A stretch of 64,000 nucleotides of DNA from an uncultured Campylobacter sp. (GCF_905373215.1 NZ_CAJPRT010000009.1:1-64000), one strand, 5' to 3'. Shown: positions 33,595 to 42,271, numbered from the stretch's first letter. A program made the numbers and translations. Notes: a model not told the origin generated them from the sequence alone.

Positions 33595-35664
33595 TTAAAA
33601 TTTATACGCCACGCTTAGCTTGAAATTTCGTCCCGGCTCCCAGTCGATAATGTTTGAATCTCCGGTGAAATCGGCACTGCGCTGCGAGTGCGATGCGTAG
33701 GCTTTATCAAAGAGATTGTAAACACCCGCGTTGATCTCAAGCCCTTTAAATCGTCCGCTATCCGGAGCATAGGTGACGTATAGATCGTGAACTGCGTAGC
33801 TAGGCACTTTTGTTTTTTCGTCGCTATTTGCGGCAACTACGTTTTTGGAGTCGAAAAAGAGCAAGTTATAGCCCAGCAGTAGATCCGCTGCAGAGATTGC
33901 ATACTCGGCATTGAAGGTGTATTTATCTCCGTAGTCGCGGTAGCCGATAATGTTTGAGCTTAGATAGCCCGAGCCGCTGCGCACGCGGTCTTTATATTCT
34001 ACGTGCTGGTGGGTGTAACCCGCAGCAAGGCTCAAATCATCTAATATTAATCTTGCGAAAAGCTCGACGCCGTCAATATCCGCACTGCCTGCATTAGCCC
34101 TGCATAAGGTGCCCTGCGCGCCTCCCGGGCAGCCGACGATTCCGCCCGCCGCATTGTTATCTACGATTAAATTTTTATATTCCGTTCTGAAATACTTCGC
34201 AGTTAGGCTTACTGAGGAGTTCTCCCCCAGATCGCTTTTGTAGCGACCGCCTATTTCGTAGGCATTACCCGTGGTGGCTTTTAAATTTTCGTTAGCCATC
34301 CAGCTTAGCGGTCTGCCACGGCTTGTACCTGCAGCCATCATGCTCTCCATTACGTCAGGTCCTCTAAATACTCGCGCATAGCTGGCAAACGCTCCGAATC
34401 CCGCGCCGATCTCGTAATCAAGCGCCAAGGCGGGGCTCACTTCGTTGAATTTATATTTGTAGCTAGAGATATTAGCGCCTCTGCCGTTGTAAGTCTTTAG
34501 CTCGTGCCTTTCGTAGCGCACGCCTGGAGTTACCGTAAGCCCGCCGTAGCGCATAGCATCCTCGATATAAAAGCTATAATTATCAACCTTCTCGGGGCGT
34601 AGATTGCCGGGCTTGACGTAGTTTTCCGAGCGGTAGTAATCAAAGCCGTAACGCAACGTATCAGCCAAATCGCCCGTTTCAAATTTACTCTTAGCGCCGA
34701 TTTTGCCGCCCTTAGTCTCGACGCCCCATTTTACGTTCGTCGAAGTCGATCCGATGCGTTGATGCTTCGTGTAGTATCCCGTGATGTCGAGTTCTAGCAA
34801 GTCGCTTGGATTATATGTGTATTTGATCGTATGTGTATCGCGCTCGTATTTGCGGTTATCCAGCTGTCCGTTCAGCCAGGAGCCGAATTCCGGTCGCAGC
34901 GGATAAAGACCTTTATATTGCATATGCTCGGTAGACAGCGAAATTTTATGAAAATCCAAAAAGCTATAGCCCGCCTTGAATAGATAATTTATGTCGTTGC
35001 CATCGCCGCCCGTAGGTTTGCCATTGCCAGATTTGCCGAAGCCGTATCCGTAGTGCTTGAATGCGGCAAGCATATCTAGGCTATCAAATGCTCTGCCGTA
35101 GAGCATCGCGCTTTGCGAGTAACCCTCGTTATTGCTCGTATAGCCCACTTTGAGCTTCGCGCCGATATTTTGACCGTCCTCAAGCAGATCAGAAGCATCC
35201 ACCGTCTTAAAAGCTACCGAGCCGCCCAAGGCGCCTGAGCCATTTACGACTGAGCGCGCGCCGACATCGACCTCTACGGCCTTGATAAGATCCGGATCGA
35301 TTAGTAAATCGGCGTTGTGATGAAAGGTATTGCCGTTTTGCTTCGCGCCGTCAATCGTGATATTTAGACCGCGATCGCTTACGCCGCGCATATAAATTTT
35401 TTGATTCATGCCGTTGGTGCCGCCCACATACACGCCCGGAATATCGCGAAATACGTCTTTTACGAGCGTGGCGTTACGGGTGTTGATTTTGACATCATCC
35501 ACGGTGCTAGGCGTGCTAGAATCGCTAGTAACTTCGATTACGCCTAAGCTTTGCGTATTTGAATCCTTGCTTTTGGATGCGTCTGTAGCGCTTGATTTCT
35601 CGTCTGCTTGTGCGCTTAAGCAAAGAACCGCGCACAAAGACAAAGCCAGATGAAATTTTTTCAT
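33595..35664 (-). CDS. TonB-dependent outer membrane receptor, haem/haemoglobin type
   Basis: 689 residues with a signal peptide ending at SAQAD. The TonB box region is near residues 40-47 (SLGVIEVTSD). The plug domain follows (NTRNATLVKDVFRDIPGVYVGGTNG, IYMRGVSDRGLNITIDGAKQ, then GSGALGGSVAFKT). The rest is a 22-strand type barrel ending in the C-terminal phenylalanine (LSVAYKF). YARVFRGPDVMES and NENLKATTGNAYEIG match the FRAP/NPNL boxes of haem and haemoglobin receptors, and HH in NTFHHNADL could take part in ligand binding, so haem uptake is the best guess; a ferric siderophore is still possible. It diverges from exbB-exbD-tonB with Fur-like sites between, so iron control is likely. Confidence 0.85.
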   Translation of the reverse strand: MKKFHLALSLCAVLCLSAQADEKSSATDASKSKDSNTQSLGVIEVTSDSSTPSTVDDVKINTRNATLVKDVFRDIPGVYVGGTNGMNQKIYMRGVSDRGLNITIDGAKQNGNTFHHNADLLIDPDLIKAVEVDVGARSVVNGSGALGGSVAFKTVDASDLLEDGQNIGAKLKVGYTSNNEGYSQSAMLYGRAFDSLDMLAAFKHYGYGFGKSGNGKPTGGDGNDINYLFKAGYSFLDFHKISLSTEHMQYKGLYPLRPEFGSWLNGQLDNRKYERDTHTIKYTYNPSDLLELDITGYYTKHQRIGSTSTNVKWGVETKGGKIGAKSKFETGDLADTLRYGFDYYRSENYVKPGNLRPEKVDNYSFYIEDAMRYGGLTVTPGVRYERHELKTYNGRGANISSYKYKFNEVSPALALDYEIGAGFGAFASYARVFRGPDVMESMMAAGTSRGRPLSWMANENLKATTGNAYEIGGRYKSDLGENSSVSLTAKYFRTEYKNLIVDNNAAGGIVGCPGGAQGTLCRANAGSADIDGVELFARLILDDLSLAAGYTHQHVEYKDRVRSGSGYLSSNIIGYRDYGDKYTFNAEYAISAADLLLGYNLLFFDSKNVVAANSDEKTKVPSYAVHDLYVTYAPDSGRFKGLEINAGVYNLFDKAYASHSQRSADFTGDSNIIDWEPGRNFKLSVAYKF

Positions 35665-35677
35665 ACGAAACTCCTAA

Positions 35678-35690
35678 ATGATAATGAGAT
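35678..35690 (-). promoter_or_regulatory. Fur-box-like site before the TonB receptor
   Basis: ATGATAATGAGAT, matching two NAT(A/T)AT repeats of the Fur consensus, is directly upstream of the receptor's ribosome site. It is inside a very AT-rich divergent control region (35665-35941). Confidence 0.5.
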
Positions 35691-35785
35691 TAAAAAAATG
35701 GCAAATAATATAAAATTAATCCTTTATTTTATATTAATTATCAAGACGTTTTAAAATCATTAGAATTTTATCTTCGAATGCTTTA

Positions 35786-35812
35786 TTATCATTAAATAAA
35801 GCTAAATGATAA
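35786..35812 (+). promoter_or_regulatory. Inverted Fur-box-like dyad before exbB
   Basis: TTATCATT (35786-35793) and AATGATAA (35805-35812) are perfect inverted arms with 11 bases between. The half-sites match Fur-type ATGATAA elements. The dyad is about 130 bases upstream of exbB, in the shared control region with the receptor. Confidence 0.5.
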
Positions 35813-35941
35813 AATATAATTTAAATATCGATCATCAAAATTTTAGTAAAAATTAAATCTATCTTTGATAAAATCACTCATTTTTTTGGCAAGGCGATTT
35901 GCTGAATTTATAAAAATTTTTAAAATTTTTAAGGAGAGCTT

Positions 35942-36370
35942 ATGGGCATTATGGAATTTTTGGCGCATTACGTGGATTACATTATCTTTGCGATCCTCGG
36001 ATTTATGAGCTTTTTAGTCGTGTGGTTCAGTATCGAAAGGCTGCTTTTTTATTCGAAGGTTAAGGCGAGCGATTACAAAAGCAAGGCGCTATATGAAGAG
36101 GCTCTGACAAAAAATTTAACGACGCTTTATATTGTTTATTCAAATGCCCCGTACATCGGTCTTTTAGGTACTGTCATCGGCATTATGATCACATTTTTTG
36201 ATATGAGTACTGCAAGCGGTATCGATACCAAGGCTATCATGCAAGGTCTATCGCTTGCCCTTAAAGCTACCGCTACCGGTCTAGTCGTCGCCGTGCCTAC
36301 TCTCATCATCTACAACGGTTTCGTCCGCAAAGTTGATGTTTTACTCAATCGCTACGATGAGGTTAAATAA
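35942..36370 (+). CDS. exbB: TonB-system proton channel subunit ExbB
   Basis: 142 residues, a short ExbB as found in Campylobacterota. Three hydrophobic helices are at ~12-32 (IIFAILGFMSFLVVWFSIE), 60-85 and 100-125. The conserved block APYIGLLGTVIGIMITFFDM and the third helix GLSLALKATATGLVVAVPTLIIYN (with the buried T/A and P of the family) are intact. It uses the proton motive force with ExbD to energise TonB. AAGGAGAGCTT precedes the ATG, and the stop directly touches the exbD start, so it is the first gene of exbB-exbD-tonB. Confidence 0.95.
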   Translation: MGIMEFLAHYVDYIIFAILGFMSFLVVWFSIERLLFYSKVKASDYKSKALYEEALTKNLTTLYIVYSNAPYIGLLGTVIGIMITFFDMSTASGIDTKAIMQGLSLALKATATGLVVAVPTLIIYNGFVRKVDVLLNRYDEVK

Positions 36371-36754
36371 ATGAGCATTCCTAGACGAGACGGGCTAAAT
36401 ATCGTCCCGTTCATTGACATTATGCTGGTGCTGCTAGCGATCGTGCTTAGTGTCTCGACTTTCATTGCGCAGGGTCATATCAAGGTAAATCTTCCATCTT
36501 CTTCAAGCTCGCAAAATCCGCAAGAGGATAAAAAAGTTACCATCAAAGTGGATAGCGAATCTAAAATTTATCTAGACGATGTCGCAATAAGCGAGGATGA
36601 GCTTGAGGAAAAAATTGCCGCGCTCGATAAAAACGATCTTGTCGTGTTGAAAAATGATAAAGACTCGAAATTTTCCTCTTTTATTTCGATCATGGATGTC
36701 CTAAAAAAGGCGGGTCATGAAAAATTTGCGATCGTGACCGAAAAAGAGCAATGA
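36371..36754 (+). CDS. exbD: TonB-system proton channel subunit ExbD
   Basis: 127 residues. The N-terminal LNIVPFIDIMLVLLAIVLSVSTF contains the proton-carrying aspartate D17-like residue (in PFIDIMLVLL) inside the single TM helix. The periplasmic domain follows (KVTIKVDSESKIYLDDVAIS to DVLKKAGHEKFAIVTEKE), typical of ExbD. It starts immediately after the exbB stop and overlaps tonB by 4 bases (ATGA), so the three genes are translationally coupled. Confidence 0.95.
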   Translation: MSIPRRDGLNIVPFIDIMLVLLAIVLSVSTFIAQGHIKVNLPSSSSSQNPQEDKKVTIKVDSESKIYLDDVAISEDELEEKIAALDKNDLVVLKNDKDSKFSSFISIMDVLKKAGHEKFAIVTEKEQ

Positions 36755-37605
36755 ATAAAGATAGCGCAGTAGGTTTTATCGTATCTTTGGTGCTACATTG
36801 CATCATCGCTGTGGGTGTTTTTGCTCTTTTATCGTCGGCACCGAAGCCGCCTAGCATGCCCGATATGATAGCTTTTTCCATCGATAGTATAATGGATGAT
36901 GCCAAGCAGGGCGATATCTCCGATGAGCCCAATATCCCGCCTCCTTCCGATCAGTCCGAACCGGATCCTGAGCCAGAGCCCACTCCGCCGGAGCCCGAAC
37001 CCGAACCGGAACCGGAACCAACTCCGCCTGAGCCGGAGCCAATACCGGAGCCCGAGCCGATTCCTGAACCGGAGCCTATACCAGAGCCTGTAGTCGAAAA
37101 ACCAAAACCAGTCGAAAAGCCTAAGCCAAAGTCGGTAGAAAAACCAAAACCGATCGAAAAACCTAAGCCTAAAAAAGAGCATAAAGTTCAAAGCAGCGAT
37201 AGGAATTTAACGGCGAAGTTTGATCCGACAAAGCCTATTTCGCTAGGTAGCGGCGGGGGCGGCGGCTCCAGTAGCGCAGGCGGCGGTAGCGACGCTATAA
37301 CAAGCCGCGGCGATCCTAGCAATAGCGATGTCGGCAAGAAAATTTTCGCCATCATTTCTCGCTACGCGCAGTCGCACTACCCTAAAAATGCCCAACGTAT
37401 GCGAAAAACAGGCACCGTAGGCTTGCACTTTACCTATACGGCAAGCGGTGAGGTCAAGGGCCTTCGCGTTACGTCTTCCTCGAATGTCGATTCGCTCGAT
37501 GAGGGGGCGCTTCAAGCGGTCGAGCGCACCAAGGATAGTTTTCCAAAAGTTTCTAAAGATGAGGATTATAACTTTAGCATAAAGTATACGCTAAATTTTA
37601 ACTAG
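36751..37605 (+). CDS. tonB: TonB energy transducer
   Basis: 284 residues. An N-terminal anchor (VGFIVSLVLHCIIAVGVFALL, containing the SxxxH motif as SLVLH) is followed by a long Pro-Glu repeat (about residues 65-115, runs of PEPEPEP with PIPEPEP) and a Pro-Lys segment (VEKPKPVEKPKPK) that spans the periplasm. A Gly/Ser-rich linker (SGGGGGSSSAGGG) leads to the C-terminal receptor-binding domain (YPKNAQRMRKTGTVGLHFTY). All parts of TonB are present. The PE/PK repeat is encoded by near-perfect 12-base repeats, so its length may vary between strains. Confidence 0.95.
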   Translation: MNKDSAVGFIVSLVLHCIIAVGVFALLSSAPKPPSMPDMIAFSIDSIMDDAKQGDISDEPNIPPPSDQSEPDPEPEPTPPEPEPEPEPEPTPPEPEPIPEPEPIPEPEPIPEPVVEKPKPVEKPKPKSVEKPKPIEKPKPKKEHKVQSSDRNLTAKFDPTKPISLGSGGGGGSSSAGGGSDAITSRGDPSNSDVGKKIFAIISRYAQSHYPKNAQRMRKTGTVGLHFTYTASGEVKGLRVTSSSNVDSLDEGALQAVERTKDSFPKVSKDEDYNFSIKYTLNFN

Positions 37606-37634
37606 CCTTAAAGATTCTACTAAAACTTCTGCTG

Positions 37635-37664
37635 GAGCGGTAAAATTTTAAAATTTCACCGCTC
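37635..37664 (+). terminator. Hairpin after tonB
   Basis: Arms GAGCGGT/ACCGCTC extended by AAATTT/AAATTT across one mismatch form a long hairpin 30 bases past the tonB stop. It is followed by TTGCCGCTTTATCTT, a weak T-run, so it is a likely but not certain terminator. Confidence 0.5.
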
Positions 37665-37944
37665 TTGCCGCTTTATCTTAGCTCGCAAAATTCCATCTCG
37701 GCGAAGTAAAATTTTAAATTCGCCGCTTCTGCAGCTTCTGCCGCGCTAGTTTTTACAAACGGATTGGCGCCGTGAAATTTAAAATTTAAACGAAGAAAAT
37801 TTTATCTTTTTAAATTTAGCCAAGCAAGCATCTTAAAGCGTTAAAATTTTAAATTAAAGCCGCGAAATTGCTAGGAAATTCCACTGATTTTAATGGAATT
37901 TTTACTATAATTTTATATGAAATTTAAAAGATTAAAGGAAATTT
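37665..37944. other. Gap before the flavin oxidoreductase gene
   Basis: About 280 bases of AAATTTTAAATT-type words with GCCGCTTC spacers and no gene. The end (ATTTTACTATAATTTTATATGAAATTT) holds a TATAAT at 37908-37913, a likely promoter for the next gene, whose ribosome site is AAAGGAAATTT. Confidence 0.5.
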
Positions 37945-38892
37945 ATGATAGACGTTTACGACTTGGCGGTGATCGGCGGCGGTCCTTGCGGCATAGCTTC
38001 CGTAGTAGAAGCCAAAAGAAATGGGCTCGCGCATGTGCTTCTGCTTGAAAAAGGCGACAACCACTCTCAAACAATTAGGCAGTTTTACAAAGATAAAAAG
38101 CGCGTAGATAAAGAATATAAGGGCTTTGACAGCGAGACGCGCGGATCTATTTCGTTTGAAACCGGCACAAAAGAGAGCGTGCTAAATTATTTTGACGAGC
38201 TCTTAGATAGCGACGAAATCGATACGAATTTCAAAAGTGAGGTCGAAAAGATCGAAAAGCACGCAGATGAGTTTTATATCACGACTAGCTCGGCTGGATA
38301 CCGCGCGCGCAACGTCATCGTCGCAATTGGCAGGATGGGCAAGCCCAATAAGCCCGCCTATAAAATTCCGCCTTCGATCACGCAACGCGTAAATTTCAAT
38401 CTAGATAAATGCACGATTAATGAAAAAATTTTAGTCGTCGGAGGTGGTAACTCAGCTGCGGAATACGCTATAGCGCTGTGTAAAACCAATGTCGTGACGC
38501 TTTGCTATCGCAAGCCTAAATTTACCCGCCTAAACGAGACGAACGAAAGCGACGTAATGCGCGAGACCAAATACGGCAGCATCATCTTGCGCTTAGGCAT
38601 CGATATAGAGGCTCTAGAGAATGAAAACGGCAAGGTGCTGGTGAAATTTGATGATGGCACCGAGCTCGTATTTGACCGCGTGATATACGCGATCGGCGGC
38701 ACGAGCCCGATCGATTTTCTTAAGAAATGCGGCATCGCTTACGATGAAAACGGCGTGCCGATCGTGGATGAAAATCTCCAGACTGCTACTAGCGGGCTTT
38801 ACGTCGGCGGAGATCTTATCAGCAGAAGCGGCGGATCGATCGTAGTGGCGATAAATCACGCCCATACCATCATCAAAAACATCCGCAGATGA
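37945..38892 (+). CDS. FAD-dependent pyridine nucleotide-disulphide oxidoreductase family protein
   Basis: 315 residues. The N-terminal FAD Rossmann motif is DLAVIGGGPCGIASVVEA (GxGxxG at ~11-16). A second nucleotide-binding fold for NAD(P)H is ILVVGGGNSAAEYAIAL near 165-180, and the C-terminal GLYVGGDLISRSGGSIVVAINHA is the second FAD block. There is no CxxC active-site pair, so it is not a classical thioredoxin reductase; it resembles the YpdA/thioredoxin-reductase-like group. I recall a homologue in C. jejuni. The physiological substrate is unknown. The stop overlaps the start of the next gene by 4 bases. Confidence 0.88.
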   Translation: MIDVYDLAVIGGGPCGIASVVEAKRNGLAHVLLLEKGDNHSQTIRQFYKDKKRVDKEYKGFDSETRGSISFETGTKESVLNYFDELLDSDEIDTNFKSEVEKIEKHADEFYITTSSAGYRARNVIVAIGRMGKPNKPAYKIPPSITQRVNFNLDKCTINEKILVVGGGNSAAEYAIALCKTNVVTLCYRKPKFTRLNETNESDVMRETKYGSIILRLGIDIEALENENGKVLVKFDDGTELVFDRVIYAIGGTSPIDFLKKCGIAYDENGVPIVDENLQTATSGLYVGGDLISRSGGSIVVAINHAHTIIKNIRR

Positions 38893-40094
38893 GGCTTTAT
38901 CAGCCGAAAAAGGGCTATCGTTACACGAGCGATACGATTTTTTTGTGGAATTTTATAAGAAGCTCAGGCGTGCGTAAAGCTGATGCTGCGTCACAAAATG
39001 ACTCTTGGGCGCTGGGCTGTGACGCGGAATTTAAAGACGCGACAGATGGAGGCTTTAATGCGCAGTTTTGCGCCGCGGATTACGCAGGCGACGAGGTGGA
39101 ATTTTGCGCCGAGGATTGTGCTTTTAGCAAAGAAGAGTTGTATGCCGCTAGCCATAGCGTGGGGGGTGATCGCGATTTTGGAGATAAGGGCTGCGCCGAA
39201 TTCCAGGCGAAATTTCAAAGCGAGCACTGCAAAAATTCCGATTTTCAAAACGACGAAGCCTGGCATACTTTAAAGCCTGATATCGCAAGCGGTGAAAATT
39301 TTAAAATTTGTGACGAGCAAATCGCGCAGCCTTTAGAATCTAAAAAGACGCACGATAAAGATTTCGCGAGCAAATTTGAAGACGCCAAAGCGCGCGAGGA
39401 TTTTGCTGCGGAGTGCTTGTTTGACGGCGGGTTTGCCGCCTGCAATGAGCGTAGCCCCAAAGGCGCGCTAAATCCGCGAGCGATATACGGCGACGTGCTG
39501 GATGTGGGCGCAGGATGTGGAATTTTAGGGCTTTTGCTAAAACGCGATTTTAAGAGCATTAATCTAAGCTTGCTAGAAATTCAAGAGCGAAATTTAGAAA
39601 TCTTAAGGCTAAATTCTTTGCAAAACGATCTACCTGCCGAGATTTTGCACGCGGATTTTGCGGAGTTTAAAAGCGAAAAACGCTTCGACTTTATCGTCTC
39701 AAATCCGCCTTTTTATCGAGAGCGCATTTCGCTTAGCAAAGAGCCTCATATGGCGCTTAGTAAGAGCGCAGCAAGCCTTAGCCTACCGGATTTCGTGCGA
39801 TCTGCGAATGCTCATCTCAAGCCTGGTGGCACACTTATTTTTTGCTACGAGGCGGGCAAGCTAGCTAAAATTTGCGAGCTTTTAGGCGAGTTTAGGCTAA
39901 ATTTGACGAGGCTTGGTTTTGTCTATCCCGACATTTCAAAGCCCGCTAAGCTCGCGCTTTTGCAGGCTCGTAAGAATTCGCGCTCGCCCTGTGAGATCAC
40001 CCTTCCGATCTACGCTAGCGCGCACGGAAGGCGTACCGAGCAAGCCCAAGCGATCTATAAAAGCGCAGATTTAACGAGCGTGGATTATGAGTGA
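38889..40094 (+). CDS. TrmN6-like tRNA (adenine-N6) methyltransferase with an insert
   Basis: 401 residues, about 160-170 more than usual. The N-terminus QPKKGYRYTSDTIFLWNFI is the conserved start of the TrmN6/YfiC family (which methylates A37 of tRNA1-Val). The SAM-binding Rossmann fold starts at GDVLDVGAGCGILGLLL, and the catalytic N-P-P-F motif is in FDFIVSNPPFYRERI. Residues ~28-196, between these blocks, are low complexity with repeated AEFxA, FCAED and SGENFK words rich in Asp, Ala, Phe and Cys. The same AAATTT core DNA is read here mostly as GAA-TTT (E-F). The gene overlaps both neighbours slightly, so this is part of a coupled run ending in trpC. Confidence 0.87.
   Translation: MRLYQPKKGYRYTSDTIFLWNFIRSSGVRKADAASQNDSWALGCDAEFKDATDGGFNAQFCAADYAGDEVEFCAEDCAFSKEELYAASHSVGGDRDFGDKGCAEFQAKFQSEHCKNSDFQNDEAWHTLKPDIASGENFKICDEQIAQPLESKKTHDKDFASKFEDAKAREDFAAECLFDGGFAACNERSPKGALNPRAIYGDVLDVGAGCGILGLLLKRDFKSINLSLLEIQERNLEILRLNSLQNDLPAEILHADFAEFKSEKRFDFIVSNPPFYRERISLSKEPHMALSKSAASLSLPDFVRSANAHLKPGGTLIFCYEAGKLAKICELLGEFRLNLTRLGFVYPDISKPAKLALLQARKNSRSPCEITLPIYASAHGRRTEQAQAIYKSADLTSVDYE
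38970..39480 (+). repeat. In-frame insert in the TrmN-like gene
   Basis: About 500 bases between the two conserved blocks of the methyltransferase. GCGGAATTT, GTGGAATTTTGCGCC, GCCGAATTCC and AAAATTCCGATTTTC words recur. A minus-strand frame is open over 38991-39266 and another over 39245-39559. Confidence 0.65.
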
Positions 40095-40458
40095 GTTTGG
40101 CTTTAGCTTCGATGCGAGCGCGTGCGAGCGCTGCGGCGGCAAGTGCTGCACCGGAGAGAGCGGCTATATCTGGATAGACGAGAGCGAGATTGCAGCTGTA
40201 GCGGTAAAATTTAAAATTTCGCCCGCAAGGCTTAAAGAAATTTATTTACAAAAAATAGGCGCTAAATTTAGCGTAAAAGAAAAGCCCTTTGAAGGCGGCT
40301 TAGCGTGCGTGTTTTTTGACGAAGCGCGGCGCAACTGTGGGATTTACGAGCTGCGTCCGAAGCAGTGCCGTAGCTTTCCGTTTTGGGAATATTTTAAAAC
40401 GCATACTAAAGAATTGGAGGAAGAATGTATCGGGGTAAGGTTTTTGGCGGAATTTTAA
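40087..40458 (+). CDS. YkgJ family cysteine-cluster protein
   Basis: 123 residues. The metal-binding cysteines of the family (CxxCxxxCC) are in ACERCGGKCC near residues 12-21, with NCGIYELRPKQCRSFPFW near 83-100 as the second cluster. YkgJ-like proteins are putative zinc or Fe-S proteins of unknown role. It overlaps the preceding methyltransferase gene by 8 bases and the following TPR gene by 34 bases. In C. jejuni, from memory, a similar protein sits in the same run before the TPR gene and trpC. Confidence 0.85.
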   Translation: MSEFGFSFDASACERCGGKCCTGESGYIWIDESEIAAVAVKFKISPARLKEIYLQKIGAKFSVKEKPFEGGLACVFFDEARRNCGIYELRPKQCRSFPFWEYFKTHTKELEEECIGVRFLAEF

Positions 40459-42269
40459 TTGCGGCGATGATTTTAGCGCCGCAGTATCTAAGTGCGGAGA
40501 GTGGGACGAATGCTGCAGTAGCGAAGCAGTCCGTTACGGATAAAAAGGCGTCTGATCGGAATTCCAGCATTGGCACAAAAAACGGTGCAAAAGATGCAAT
40601 TAAAAAGAGCTTGATAAATCGTGGCGTAAGCGCCAAAAGTATAACCAAAGAAAAGCTAAATCACGCGATGCGAGCGCAAGAGGACGCCGAGCTAAATTTC
40701 GATTTGCTTACGGCTTTGGAGCTACTGCATAAAGATCCCGTCGCATCGATGTTTTTATACGAAAAGGCATACAATAAAACAGGCTCGTCCGTTTATCTGC
40801 TAGAAGCGCTAAAGACCGCTTTTGCGATCAAAGATCGTAAAAATACGGCGCGCTATTTAAAGCTCGGCGAAAAGAGCCTAAGCTCAGACTCCGAGTATCT
40901 GCGAGTAAAAATCGGCTACTACTTAGGCATTAAAGATAATCTAAACGCCAATACCGCTGCTCTTAAGCTAGTCACCGTAGATCCCGTTTCGCGTAGTTAC
41001 GCGATCTTAGCGGCGACATATTATGCGATGGAGAATTTTACTTTAGCCAAAACCTACTTTGAAAAAGCCTATGAGCTAGACAAAACTGACGAAAATCTCA
41101 TCAGATTATGCGACGTGCTGCTAAATAAACTCGATGATTCGGACGGAGCGATCCGCATTATCGAGACGCATAGGCGCATCTACGGCTGCGCCCAGGGTAT
41201 GGCGTGCGAGCTGCTAGCTGATGTGTATCGCGCGAATAAACGCTATTTGGATGTCGCTAAGATCGATGAAGCGCTGTATGAAGCCAAAGGGGATAATAAA
41301 TTCTTAGACGATATGATAGCGATTTATTACTACTCAAACGACTTTGATAAAATAATCGAGCTTTTGAAAAAATACGACTACAAGCGCGAGCTTCTAATCG
41401 ACGCCTACGCGCATAAAAAAGACTATAAAACCGCGATTAAAATGGCGCGCGATGAGTTTATGAAAACCAAAAATTACGACTTTTTGGCGATCGAGGCGAT
41501 TTACGAATATGAAAGCGCGGGCAAAAACGTGGATGCCAAGACCCTATCTAGCGTAGTGGCAAAATTTGAAAATATCGCGCCGCAGCTTAAAGACCCCGTG
41601 CACCTAAACTACTACGGCTACATCCTAATAGATCACGATTTGGACGTTCGCAAGGGCATCGAGCTCGTCCGCCGCGCCCTACAAAAAGACCCCGACTCGC
41701 CGTATTATCTGGACTCGCTTGCTTGGGGATACTACAAGCTTGGCGAGTGCGACAAGGCTAAAAATGAAATGGCTAAGATCAAAGACGCAGAATTTTTTAA
41801 TTCCCCCGAAGGCAAAGAGCATTTGGAGGCGATCGATGCGTGCGCCGCTGGCACAGGCGTAGCGCCGCAGAATTCTATATCGCAAAACCCCACTACGATA
41901 AAAGGCTCCGCGCCGAAAGATCAGGCGCCGCAAAGTCCGGCAATAAAAACTCCTGCGCCTGATTCCATAAAATCTACGGCGCCCGAAAGCTCTGTGTTAG
42001 ATTCCGCACGTCCGAGCTCCGCTGCAACGCGTGATTTAACGCCAAAAGACTCCGCTTCGCAAAATTCTGCTGGGTCTGCAAATTCCGCGGTTCAAAACCA
42101 GACACCAAATTCTGCGGCGTCTGAAAATTTTGCGACGCCCATAAATTCCGCCGCGCAGATTTCTGTCTCGTCAAGACAAAATTCCGTATCGAGGCGGGAT
42201 TTTATGCCAGAGCAAAATTCTACGTCGAAAGAGTCTACTGGTTCTAAAATCCAGACGCCAAGGCATTAG
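40425..42269 (+). CDS. Exported TPR protein with low-complexity tail
   Basis: 614 residues. A signal peptide is visible (VFGGILIAAMILAPQYLSAES). Residues ~80-475 are TPR-like helical repeats (SRSYAILAATYYAMENFTLA, YFEKAYELDKTDENLIRLCD, DSPYYLDSLAWGYYKLGECD). The tail from about residue 480 to the end is Ser/Ala/Pro/Gln/Asn-rich with QNS, ENFA, INSAAQ words, again coming from AAATTC-type DNA. The ATG at 40425 follows GGAGGAAG and lies inside the YkgJ gene. A TPR lipoprotein before trpC is the C. jejuni arrangement as I remember it, though here no lipobox is seen. Confidence 0.87.
   Translation: MYRGKVFGGILIAAMILAPQYLSAESGTNAAVAKQSVTDKKASDRNSSIGTKNGAKDAIKKSLINRGVSAKSITKEKLNHAMRAQEDAELNFDLLTALELLHKDPVASMFLYEKAYNKTGSSVYLLEALKTAFAIKDRKNTARYLKLGEKSLSSDSEYLRVKIGYYLGIKDNLNANTAALKLVTVDPVSRSYAILAATYYAMENFTLAKTYFEKAYELDKTDENLIRLCDVLLNKLDDSDGAIRIIETHRRIYGCAQGMACELLADVYRANKRYLDVAKIDEALYEAKGDNKFLDDMIAIYYYSNDFDKIIELLKKYDYKRELLIDAYAHKKDYKTAIKMARDEFMKTKNYDFLAIEAIYEYESAGKNVDAKTLSSVVAKFENIAPQLKDPVHLNYYGYILIDHDLDVRKGIELVRRALQKDPDSPYYLDSLAWGYYKLGECDKAKNEMAKIKDAEFFNSPEGKEHLEAIDACAAGTGVAPQNSISQNPTTIKGSAPKDQAPQSPAIKTPAPDSIKSTAPESSVLDSARPSSAATRDLTPKDSASQNSAGSANSAVQNQTPNSAASENFATPINSAAQISVSSRQNSVSRRDFMPEQNSTSKESTGSKIQTPRH
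41862..42266 (+). repeat. Low-complexity coding tail of the TPR gene
   Basis: About 400 bases with AGAATTCT, AAAATTCT, AAATTCCG and AAATTCTG words encoding QNS, ANS, PNS and INS. The reading phase is that of the priA insert. Confidence 0.6.
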
Positions 42270-42271
42270 AG

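Noticed and set aside
36990..37190. Repeat run in tonB considered as one of the AAATT inserts
   Set aside because: It encodes the Pro-Glu/Pro-Lys periplasmic rod normal for TonB and lacks the AAATT core.
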